Below are positions 7,661 through 15,500 of a stretch of 64,000 nt of DNA, piece by piece; position 1 is the stretch's first letter, and every line of letters begins with the position of its first letter. The notes under the pieces were generated by a model. The model was given only the letters and a program-made list of their open reading frames with translations, made no database searches and was not told the DNA's origin. A program made the position numbers and the translations under genes. The stretch comes from Ktedonobacterales bacterium (GTDB lineage Bacteria > Chloroflexota > Ktedonobacteria > Ktedonobacterales > DATBGS01): positions 49,077-113,076 of the forward strand of contig DATBHW010000021.1 of NCBI GenBank assembly GCA_036557285.1, read 5' to 3'.

Positions 7661-8009
7661 AACCAGTGATTTTGACCCGAACGCTAAAGAGCATAGCCTC
7701 AAGTCTTCGATGGCCGACTTCCCGGCTATAGAGAAGCCGAGGCCGGTACAGCCCAAAATTGCTGCCAAAGAGCAGGGGACTCCAGGACCAGAGGACCAGA
7801 GTACCAGGGTACCCCTGACATCCGCCGCTGAGCCGAAGCGAAAGATTAAAAAGCGGCACCCCTTCGACATCTATGAAGATCAGATTGAGGCGCTTCGGCA
7901 GCGCTCTATTGAAGACCAGAAGCAGGGAGGGATTGGCAGCCAGAGCGCGATGGTTCGGGAAGCGCTAGATGACTGGCTCGCCAAAGTCAGGGGAAGAATG
8001 GCACCATAG
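7647..8009 (+). CDS. RHH-type partition partner (ParB/ParG-like)
   Basis: 120 residues overlapping the end of parA by 14 bases. The N-terminal half is disordered and Pro/Lys-rich, with 'PKRKIKKRHPF'; the C-terminal half ('FDIYEDQIEALRQRSIEDQ ... SQSAMVREALDDWLAKV') fits a ribbon-helix-helix domain. This layout, flexible tail plus RHH, is that of ParG/omega-type centromere-binding proteins that stimulate ParA. Oddly, the coding sequence contains GGACCAGAGTACCAGGGTAC-like sequence (7777-7815) resembling the upstream dyad cluster. Confidence 0.75.
   Translation: MKQPRTSDFDPNAKEHSLKSSMADFPAIEKPRPVQPKIAAKEQGTPGPEDQSTRVPLTSAAEPKRKIKKRHPFDIYEDQIEALRQRSIEDQKQGGIGSQSAMVREALDDWLAKVRGRMAP
7777..7816. 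repeat. Centromere-like repeat inside the RHH partition gene
   Basis: GGACTCC, AGGACCAG, AGGACCAG and AGTACCAGGGTACCCCT follow one another and end with the same GGGTACCCCT found at 6650-6659 upstream of parA. The sequence is read as codons of the flexible N-terminal part of the RHH protein, where amino-acid identity would matter little. Confidence 0.5.
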
Positions 8010-8166
8010 GTCCGCTCTGGACATGAACTATGGTTCCTCACCTATGAGATACAAGCAGGATTGGCCCTCCTTATATGACCTCTGGAGGCTTACCTTACGT
8101 TGATCGTAACAAACCTGCTATACGTAAAAACCATTCCACCGCACTTGTTTGTATCTGGGGTATTGA

Positions 8167-8252
8167 TACAGTAAGCAGGGGCGCAGGCTACCTTCTGGGC
8201 ATTTGGGTGGCCGGCCCCCGCGAGGGAGCGATGACACGAGCAGAGCAGCGGC
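8167..8252 (+). repeat. Dispersed ~85-bp repeat, copy 1 (leader of 8231-8425)
   Basis: The stretch containing GGGCATTTGGGTGGCCGG and CCCCCGCGA, then ATGACACGAG, has a clear diverged copy in the same orientation at about 25,293-25,385. In copy 1 it is the 5' leader and first codons of the small gene 8231-8425. Confidence 0.6.
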
Positions 8253-8425
8253 GTAGAGTCCTAAAAGCCAAAGTAGCTTTGGCGCTCTACAGCGAGTACG
8301 GCAGAGTACCCCAGGAAAAACAAATTGACGAGGTGTACCACGTAACCAGGGTGCTGTATAAGGCTGCCCTCAATACTCATTACTTGCGGAAACGGCTGAA
8401 GACCGGGCAACTGGCGCTGTTTTAG
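8231..8425 (+). CDS. Small basic hypothetical protein (64 aa)
   Basis: Basic, helical 64-residue protein starting MTRAEQRRRVLKAKVALALY. GAGGGAG lies just before the ATG at 8231, which is why this start is used rather than an upstream in-frame ATG. No family recognised; the charge pattern suggests nucleic-acid binding. The leader and first codons recur as a decayed copy near 25,359. Confidence 0.45.
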   Translation: MTRAEQRRRVLKAKVALALYSEYGRVPQEKQIDEVYHVTRVLYKAALNTHYLRKRLKTGQLALF

Positions 8426-8439
8426 GTGAGAGAACAGCT

Positions 8440-8662
8440 ATGCTGATAGGCTACGCCCACGTCTCTCCCAGGACCAAACGCTACACATGCAGACCAACGA
8501 CTGAAGGCGGCTGGCTACGACCTCAGCCACATTTCCGCTGATACTATCAGTAGCTCTACGGTTGACCAGCCAGGCTTATGCGAGGCACTGAGCCACTGGC
8601 CGAGGTTTGGACACCACGCCCTGAACGATCAGAAGCGTCCAGGCAGACCAGCAGGGCATTGA
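8440..8662 (+). pseudogene. Truncated, frameshifted serine resolvase
   Basis: Starts MLIGYAHVS, the N-terminal catalytic motif of Tn3-family resolvases (usually 'GYARVS'). A frameshift near 8470 moves the homology to another frame, which reads 'DQRLKAAGYDL', 'ADTISSSTVDQPGL' and 'EALSH', again resolvase-like, and then ends at a stop at 8660. The rest of the catalytic domain and the HTH are missing. It is the relic of an older transposon or dimer-resolution system beside the mobilization genes. Confidence 0.7.
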
Positions 8663-8774
8663 TTACCGCTTCTTTCTGGCCTTCCCATCAGTCTTGTATA
8701 TTCCTTTCTAGCCTACTATTCATGCCACACCGTCGGCAGCGTTTTTTACGCGGCACCTCGCCAGAGGTGTAAAG

Positions 8775-8840
8775 TAATTCGCGGGCAAGCTAAACCACTG
8801 CATGCCTTGCGAGCGGGCTGTATAATGACAGCCTACGACC
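8775..8840. other. Candidate oriT region
   Basis: Between the decayed resolvase and the relaxosome genes are GCAAG...CTTGC (8785-8810) and GGCTGT-ATAATG-ACAGCC (8816-8833). Relaxase genes of this layout usually have oriT directly upstream of the accessory RHH gene. The second dyad also contains TATAAT, so it may instead be a regulated promoter. No nick-site consensus is recognised. Confidence 0.35.
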
Positions 8841-8923
8841 GTGACCGGAAGAGCCATAAAGCGGCTCTGATACTTCCCGCGCATCACCCCAACGCGCTAG
8901 AGACGACAAAGCCATAGGCCACC

Positions 8924-9523
8924 ATGCAAAACGATGCGAACGACAACTGGCATCATGTGCCAGCAGATGAAGAAATAATCCTGCGGAGCGGAAGGCAAGA
9001 TAAGAACGCAGATGAGCGCGAACGCGCACCCAAGACGTTCTCTGTAACACATAAAAAACCGGCGCGTTCGCACCCCAAACGGCAGACCGAGTACGTCATG
9101 CTCTGGGTCAAGCGGGGCGTGAAGCGGGAGCTTCAGCGCATCGCCGACGCCGAAGGCTTGAGCCTGTCGCGCACCGGAGCCGCCGCGCTTGAGGAGTGGC
9201 TGGCACAACGCCTACACATGCAGCACGCGGGCCTATTGCAGCCCATTATCGAGCGGGCTATCGCCACCCACATGCGAGCGTACAGCAGCCGGATAGCCAC
9301 ACTGCTCGTCAGAAGCATGTTTGAGAGCGAGCAGACCCGCGCCATAGCTACGAACATCCTAGCCCGGCAGCAGGGCGTTACCCAGGCTGTGCTGGAACAA
9401 ATCCTTGACGGTTCAAGCGACACCGCGCGCCGCAATATCACCCGCGTGACGCCCCAATTAGAAAGCCTGATACGCGAGGTAGAGCGCTGGCTGGAGCGGA
9501 GCGCCGAAGCCACTCAAGAGTAA
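8924..9523 (+). CDS. MobC-like relaxosome accessory protein with RHH domain
   Basis: 199 residues. After a charged N-terminal tail, the segment around residues 63-95 ('VMLWVKRGVKRELQRIADAE', 'LSRTGAAALEEWL') fits a ribbon-helix-helix domain; the C-terminal half is helical. It ends two bases before the relaxase gene. Such proteins bind oriT and recruit the relaxase. Family assignment is by position and fold pattern. Confidence 0.65.
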   Translation: MQNDANDNWHHVPADEEIILRSGRQDKNADERERAPKTFSVTHKKPARSHPKRQTEYVMLWVKRGVKRELQRIADAEGLSLSRTGAAALEEWLAQRLHMQHAGLLQPIIERAIATHMRAYSSRIATLLVRSMFESEQTRAIATNILARQQGVTQAVLEQILDGSSDTARRNITRVTPQLESLIREVERWLERSAEATQE

Positions 9524-9525
9524 CA

Positions 9526-10026
9526 ATGACCGTTGTGAAGGCCAGTTATACCCGGCAGGGCGGGATTGCAAAGGATGCAGTCCGCTATATTGAAAGCCGT
9601 CCCGGCAGGGAGCGCGCCAAGATGCAGAGAACCCTGTTTAATGCGGATGGAAAAGTGCAGCGGCAGGAAGTATACGCCATGATCGACCAGGCCGACCAGG
9701 GCTGCTACTTCTTTCGCCTGGTTATCAGCCCGGACCCGTGTGGCGAGGATAGAGACAGAGAACTCTCGCTCAGAGATATCACTGAGCGCACCATCCAGAG
9801 CCTGGAAGCTCGTTTCCAGCGTCCCTTGCAATGGGTAGGCGCAATACACGCCGACCATGCCGGGCATCGGCACGTCCACGCGCTTGCCATCCTGCCGGAG
9901 CGCCTACAGAAGCAAGACCTTGACCGTCTACGCGAGGCGGCTACAGAAGCAGCGCTGGAGCAGGTCCAACAGCTTGCGCTGGCCCGCAAGGAACGGGAAC
10001 GTGTGCAGGAAGAGTTGTCATGGTAG
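9526..10026 (+). CDS. Minimal HUH relaxase
   Basis: 166 residues. The metal-binding histidine motif is 'HADHAGHRHVHAL' (about residues 109-121), the HxDxxxHxHxH-type signature of MOB relaxases. A tyrosine in the N-terminal part ('ASYTRQGG' or 'VRYIES') is the likely nucleophile that cuts oriT. The protein is unusually short: there is no primase or helicase domain, only a charged C-terminal helix. The next gene overlaps it (ATGGTAG, 10020-10026), so coupling protein and relaxase are made together. Confidence 0.8.
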   Translation: MTVVKASYTRQGGIAKDAVRYIESRPGRERAKMQRTLFNADGKVQRQEVYAMIDQADQGCYFFRLVISPDPCGEDRDRELSLRDITERTIQSLEARFQRPLQWVGAIHADHAGHRHVHALAILPERLQKQDLDRLREAATEAALEQVQQLALARKERERVQEELSW

Positions 10027-11456
10027 AGCAGGTACTCCATCGGGCACGTTTTGCCCACACCCGCGAACTCTGGCACTTGCTGTCTGACTCATTTATTCCT
10101 GATGGGGTGCTGCTCGGAACAAGGCGGCTGTTTCTCTTTGGCAAGCCGTCCGTGACGGTCAGGAGATCAAAGCAGCGCCCGGAGATCGGTAATCTTTTGA
10201 TCGTTGCCCCCACCAGAGGCGGGAAGGGGCTCCTGGCGGTCAGCCAACTGCTCACCTGGCATCACAGCGTGATCGTCAATGACATCAGGGGCGACCTCTT
10301 TGCTCAGACTGCTGGATTCCGCAACCTGCTCGGGCCGGTCTATGTGCTTGACCCCACCGGAGCCGGGCACGCCTACGACCCCTTACAAGGGAAGACCACC
10401 GAAGACGCCCTCTACGCCAGCGCCGCGCACTTGCTGTACCAGACCGAGGAACGGGAGCCGATCTTTACGCAGCGAGCCACGACGATGCTGATGTGTATCT
10501 TTGCCGCGGCCAAGCAGGAAGGAGTAGCCGCCCTGCCATATGCCAGGGCGCTGCTTCGCTCAGGTCTGGCCGCTTGTGCGGAGCGGTTGCAGACAGTATC
10601 CCCAGACCTGGCGACCCTGTTTCTTGATGTGCGCCTGGAGCAGGCTCATCTTACCGACCGCTTTTTGCTGTCGGCCTGGGGAACCCTCACGGCCAGGATG
10701 CGCCCGCTGCTTACGGAGACGGTTGTACGGTCGCTGGCACGGACAGACGTTACTGCTGAACAGATTATGACCGACAAGAAGCCGGTTACGGTGTATCTGC
10801 GCTGGAAAGAGCAAAACCTGCTGGCCCTATCGCCACTGGTCCGGCTCTTATGGGGGTCTCTTATAGATGAGTTAATCACGACCTATGACCAGCGAGCGGG
10901 AAGCGGCTGCCAGCCGGTCCTGTTGCTGATCGATGAAGGCGGAAGAACGGCTATACCCTCGTTGGCCGACCACGCTACGACGGTAGTGGGCCGCGGTATC
11001 AGCATATGGCTGGCGGTGCAATCCCTCTCACAGCTAGAGGTGGTATACGGCAAGGCCCGCGCCCAGGTGCTCAGAGACAATATGGAGAGCCAGCTTTACT
11101 ACCGGCCCACCGATGTAGCCACTGCTCGCTATGTAGAAGAACGTTGCGGTAGACGATCAGCGTATGCCCGCCATACCACCGAACAGCAGGGCGGCCACGC
11201 CAGCGAGGGACGATCAGAGCAGGCCGTACCACTGCTGAGCGCCCAGGAGTTCTTGCGGTACAAAGACCATGAGGTTATCGGCTTTCACCGGGCGTTGCCG
11301 CCGATCAAGCTAGAGCGCATGGACTGGCGGCAATACCCCTTACTACAGAAGCGGCTATCTGTACCTCCACCGAAACTACCCACTCTTGCGGACATTGCCG
11401 ATCTGCCTATGATGCGGGGAATGAACCAACCTGTGTACATAGACCCTGACGGGTAG
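10020..11456 (+). CDS. VirD4/TraG-type conjugative coupling protein
   Basis: 478 residues. Walker A 'APTRGGKG' at residues 63-70; 'GDLFAQTAGF' follows, and Walker B is 'VLLLIDEGGRTA'. The later 'SLSQLEVVYGKARAQVL' and 'YYRPTDVATARYVEE' segments match the VirD4/TraG/TraD family, which links the relaxosome to the secretion channel. The usual N-terminal membrane helices are absent, so it may be a soluble or partner-anchored form. Overlap with the relaxase gene supports a joint role in mobilization. Confidence 0.85.
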   Translation: MVEQVLHRARFAHTRELWHLLSDSFIPDGVLLGTRRLFLFGKPSVTVRRSKQRPEIGNLLIVAPTRGGKGLLAVSQLLTWHHSVIVNDIRGDLFAQTAGFRNLLGPVYVLDPTGAGHAYDPLQGKTTEDALYASAAHLLYQTEEREPIFTQRATTMLMCIFAAAKQEGVAALPYARALLRSGLAACAERLQTVSPDLATLFLDVRLEQAHLTDRFLLSAWGTLTARMRPLLTETVVRSLARTDVTAEQIMTDKKPVTVYLRWKEQNLLALSPLVRLLWGSLIDELITTYDQRAGSGCQPVLLLIDEGGRTAIPSLADHATTVVGRGISIWLAVQSLSQLEVVYGKARAQVLRDNMESQLYYRPTDVATARYVEERCGRRSAYARHTTEQQGGHASEGRSEQAVPLLSAQEFLRYKDHEVIGFHRALPPIKLERMDWRQYPLLQKRLSVPPPKLPTLADIADLPMMRGMNQPVYIDPDG

Positions 11457-11949
11457 ACGCCGGATGGGCTGCAATCAAGGGGAAGAACGGACCTACGCGC
11501 GCTCTAGGGGAGGCAGCGCCGACTGATACGCTTGCGCATACGATGGCTGTTCTGACAGGGCATGGGTTTAGGCAAGCACTGCTGCCTCTGGTGCCCAAAC
11601 GGAGGTTCCGTGCCTGCATACTTGGGTAATGTAAAGCTGCCGTTCGGTAGCAGCCATCCAGGTACGCTCGCCTGTGCAACGCCGCGGCGTGTGTTGCGTT
11701 CTTCCTCAGAGAAAAGAGGAGAGTCCCGTCGGCCAATCGAGTAAGGGCCTCCGTCTGGCGGCAACCTGGCCCTCCGCTCAGAGTCATCTCGGGTACTGGC
11801 CTGTCATACGGTACCGTTGTTTTCCGTCTCCCAAGCACGCATGGCTAACCGCTTGCTCATCGTGGCCGATGCAAGGTCAGTGTCTGGCAACCCTAAGGTT
11901 ATATAGGTCGGTGCGCCCTGGCCTCTAACAGTCGTGTCACCAGGTTGCT
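11457..11949. other. About 490 bases with no recognised gene
   Basis: Open frames here are short or on the strand opposite to recognisable codon structure and none looks protein-like. I see no hairpin terminator that clearly ends the coupling-protein transcript. It may be a decayed gene. Confidence 0.4.
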
Positions 11950-12126
11950 TTAAAAGCTTAGGGGTATATTGTGGTGCGCGTTCCCCGTTTGCACAGCGCC
12001 AGGTGCTTCTTGACGAATACTGGCGAGCTGTTCTCGGCCAAAGTGCTGCTTAAATCTATTAAGCATGCCAGCTAATACTGTATGCTTGCCGTCAATAGTC
12101 TGCCCTATAAATGGAGGTGCTTGCAT
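11950..12126 (-). CDS. Possible small protein (58 aa)
   Basis: A 58-codon frame starting MQAPPFIGQTIDGKHTVLAG and containing 'LNRFKQHFGREQLASIRQEA', which reads like a real soluble protein rather than a chance frame. There is no convincing ribosome binding site (only GGGG-rich sequence), and a stop lies three codons upstream of the ATG. Function unknown. Confidence 0.3.
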   Translation of the reverse strand: MQAPPFIGQTIDGKHTVLAGMLNRFKQHFGREQLASIRQEAPGAVQTGNAHHNIPLSF

Positions 12127-12305
12127 TGGCCCCGACCGCTAGACCAGGGCACCGCTTTATGATTGATGCTTGACCGTTTTGGGACGGCAGTATGGGCCTG
12201 ATTTTGTCAGGAATTGTCGGTCGGCTGTGGATAACTGATGATACCAATCAGGCGGCAGAGTGAGATGTAGTCCTAAATACAACCCTTTTCCTGTGTGGCG
12301 TAAAA

Positions 12306-12415
12306 CGTTGTATCGCACGCAACGGATTTTTGGCCGGATATGTTGCTCGTGCGCCGCTTCCAGGCGTTGTATCGCACGCAACGGATTTTTAGCTGGATAT
12401 TTTGTTGGTGAGCTT
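12306..12415. repeat. Two-copy 59-bp tandem repeat with internal dyad
   Basis: CGTTGTATCGCACGCAACGG followed by ATTTTT occurs identically at 12306-12331 and 12365-12390. The sequence after each copy is also related but diverged, so the true unit is about 59 bases repeated in tandem. Each unit carries CGTTG...CAACG, a 5-bp stem with a nine-base loop. The array lies about 110 bases upstream of the large surface-protein gene and could be regulatory. Confidence 0.7.
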
Positions 12416-12527
12416 CACATAGCGACTGCACTTTATCTCCGAATTTGTTCTTGTCCGGACCCAGAAACGCTGGGAAAATTGACACAGGCCCATTCCTGGG
12501 CCAAAGACATAAACATAAAACAAAGCT

Positions 12528-15500
12528 TTGGATACAAACACTGCTAAAACCAAGATGCTCATAAGCCCCGCGCTCGCCAAGTATGTGCCGGGGCTATCTA
12601 TTGTTCTTGCCTGTTTGTTTCTCTCCTCCCTGCTATTCCCTCAGTCCGCGACAGCGGCAACCAGCAGCACGATCAATTTTCAGGCCAGGCTAGAGACATC
12701 ATCTGGTGCTATCGCCGCTGATGGCGACTATAATGTTGAGTTCAAGCTGTACGATGCCAGTAGCTCTAGCGGTTCCTCGCAAGGCTCCTGCACGGGTGAT
12801 GCAGACTGCTTGTGGACTGAAACAAGAACGGGGGGTAATCAAGTCCACGTTGCGAACGGCTACCTGACCGTCAACCTCGGCAGCGTCACCTCATTCGGCA
12901 GCATCAACTGGAACCAGCAGCTATGGCTCACTATGAATATTGGCGGCACAGGCGGTGCGCCTAGCTGGGATGGGGAGATGAACCCGCGCCTGCTGCTGAC
13001 CGCAACGCCGTATGCGTTCCAGGCCGGGCAGCTTGGCGTTACCAGCGGCAGCAATATAGCAACGCTCAGCTTCACGGCACCAACGGCCACAGACTCTATT
13101 GTCCTGCCGGACGCTTCGGGTACGGTGTGCTTGCAGAATGCGACCGCCTGCGGCTTTGCCCCGGCCAGCGGCGGTAGTGGCTACGTCCAGCTTCAGGGCA
13201 GTACACCAGGCAGCGCCCAGACAGGAAACTTTAATATCAGCGGGACTGGCATAGCAGGCACGCTCCAAGCCAGCACCGTTGATACTGCCAGCAGCGGCGC
13301 GCTGAACATCGGCAACACCAACGCGACCAGCATCAGTCTGGGCAACACCGGCAGCAACATTCTCACGACGATCAATGGCACGGCCCTGGTAAAGCCAACC
13401 AGCGGCCACGATAGCGCTACTGCGTTCCAGGTGCAGAACGCAGCCGGAGCCGGGTTATTCACGGTAGACAGCAGCAACACCGCTCTTGTGCTGGGCAACG
13501 ACGGCACCCCAAGCGCCTTGACCGTGCGCGGCGGCGCGGCCAGCGGAACCGACGCAGCGGGCGCTAACCTGACCTTCGATGCCAGCAATGGCACCGGTTC
13601 TGGTGGCTCAGGAGATATTATCTTCAGAACGGCCAGCGGTACCGGGCCAAATGTGACGTTTGACGCTCAGTCGTCAACGAATGCGAACAGCTCATCACTC
13701 TCATGGACGGACACTATCGGTGCCCATCCCAACATGCTCCTGGTCGTGTATGTGGGTATCAAATGGAACTTTGGTGGTCCGCACGTCAACTCGGCCACCT
13801 ATGACGGAACCAACCTGACGAAGCTTACTGCACAGTCTTGCAACGAAGGGACCAACAACGACTGTAACGCCGAAATGTGGTACCTGCCGTTAGGCACCAC
13901 CACCGCCGGATCGCACACGGTGGTAGTCAATCTGTCCGGTAGTTCGCAAACGACCGTTGCTGCTGTAACCTACTACAATGTAAACCAGACGACGCCGCTT
14001 GGGACTGCGGTAACGGCGTACAACAGTAACTTTGCATCCACGAGCATATCCCTCAGCGTCTCTACCTCCAGTACCAGGCAGTTGGTCATTGACGGTGTGA
14101 CGCATACCTCTTGTATTCCTTCTTCGCCTGGCTCTGGTCAAACAACAGACTGGTCGAACGGCAGCGGCGAACCGTCTGCCGGGTCGGAGGCAGAAGGTAC
14201 GACGCTACCTGTAACGATGAGTTGGGGGCCTATGGGGTGCGGTGCGCCGTCGGCTCAGATTGGTGTAGCGATAAACCCGGCCACTGCTGGTGGCTCGTCA
14301 TCTGATCTACTTGAAGACAAGCTGCACATAGCAAGCGATGGCAATATTGGCATCAACAACAGTACCCCACAATATACGCTTGACGTGAACGGTTACGGTC
14401 ACTTCAGTACCGCCGTCCAGACACCACTACTCCAATCCGCTGCCAGCACCGCCCTGACCATCACCGGCAATGCCGCCAGCACCTGGAGTACAACGGCTGG
14501 TGATTTGACCATCCAGGGTGGCAGCGGCAACGTCTCACTCGGTACGTCAACAGTCCTGACGGCCAGCGGTTCCCTTGCGATTCAGCCTGGTACCGCTGGC
14601 AGCACATTGACTGTCGGCGTCAACAATATGACCGGCAACCTGACGTTCGGTAACTCCACCGCAGGCCAGACCATCAATATCGGGCACGCGACCGTAGCCA
14701 ATGGCAAAACGCAGAATATCAACATCGGCGATGCGGCAACTGGGACCGGCAAAGACCAAATCACCATCGGTAATACCAATGGGGCGTCGTCGCTCACCCT
14801 GCAAGCCGGGACCGGCAACTTCAGCCTGACGGGCGCAGCGGGTACGACCTATACCATTGGCGCAGCGGGCACCACCGGCCAGACGACCCTCGGCCAATCC
14901 ACCGCTAGCAACACCATCAGCATTGGGGCCGCGAATACGGCGACCGGGAATACCCAGACAATCGCCATCGGCAGCGGGACCGGCGCCGGCACCGGCAAGG
15001 CGGTTGTCACGCTCGGCAGCCTGGCGAATGCCAGCGCGACCACCATCCAAGCTGGGACCGGCAATATTGCGCTGGATGTCAACCAGGCAGGCGCGGGTGT
15101 GATCGTGCAGACCCTCACCAACAACTCGACGAGTGCCTTCAAGGTGCAGGATGCGAGCAGCGACACCATCCTGACGGTGGATAGCGCGGATCGCCAGGTG
15201 ATTGTCACCAACGCCAACGATACGGCCGCTGCCGGGTCTGAACTCTTCACGGCAGCATATAGCTTTAGCTCGGCTGGCGGCTGGACGGGCATTGCTGGTA
15301 CCGGGTCCAGTGCGACAGCCACCCACACGAACGGCGGCGGCGCTGGGCAGCTATCTGCCAGCCCGGCCATGACGATCACGGCAGGCGCCGTATATAAAGT
15401 CACCTACACCGTCAGCGGCATGACGGGCGGCTCAGTGACAGCTAGCATCGGCGGCGTCTCAGGCAGCGCCGTCTCAAGCAATACCACTGAAACCGACTAC

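Noticed and set aside
11407..11838. Leftward 143-codon frame at the end of the coupling-protein gene
   Set aside because: Overlaps a clear gene, has no start signals, and its composition is not protein-like.
12306..12390. Two 26-bp identical repeats with a 33-bp interval, at first sight a minimal CRISPR array
   Set aside because: Only two copies, and the interval is itself similar to the sequence after the second copy, so this is a tandem repeat; no cas genes are in the window.
14547..15403. Long leftward open frames opposite the surface-protein gene
   Set aside because: They mirror the Gly/Ala/Thr-rich repeats of the + strand gene, have no ribosome sites and no sensible protein composition.
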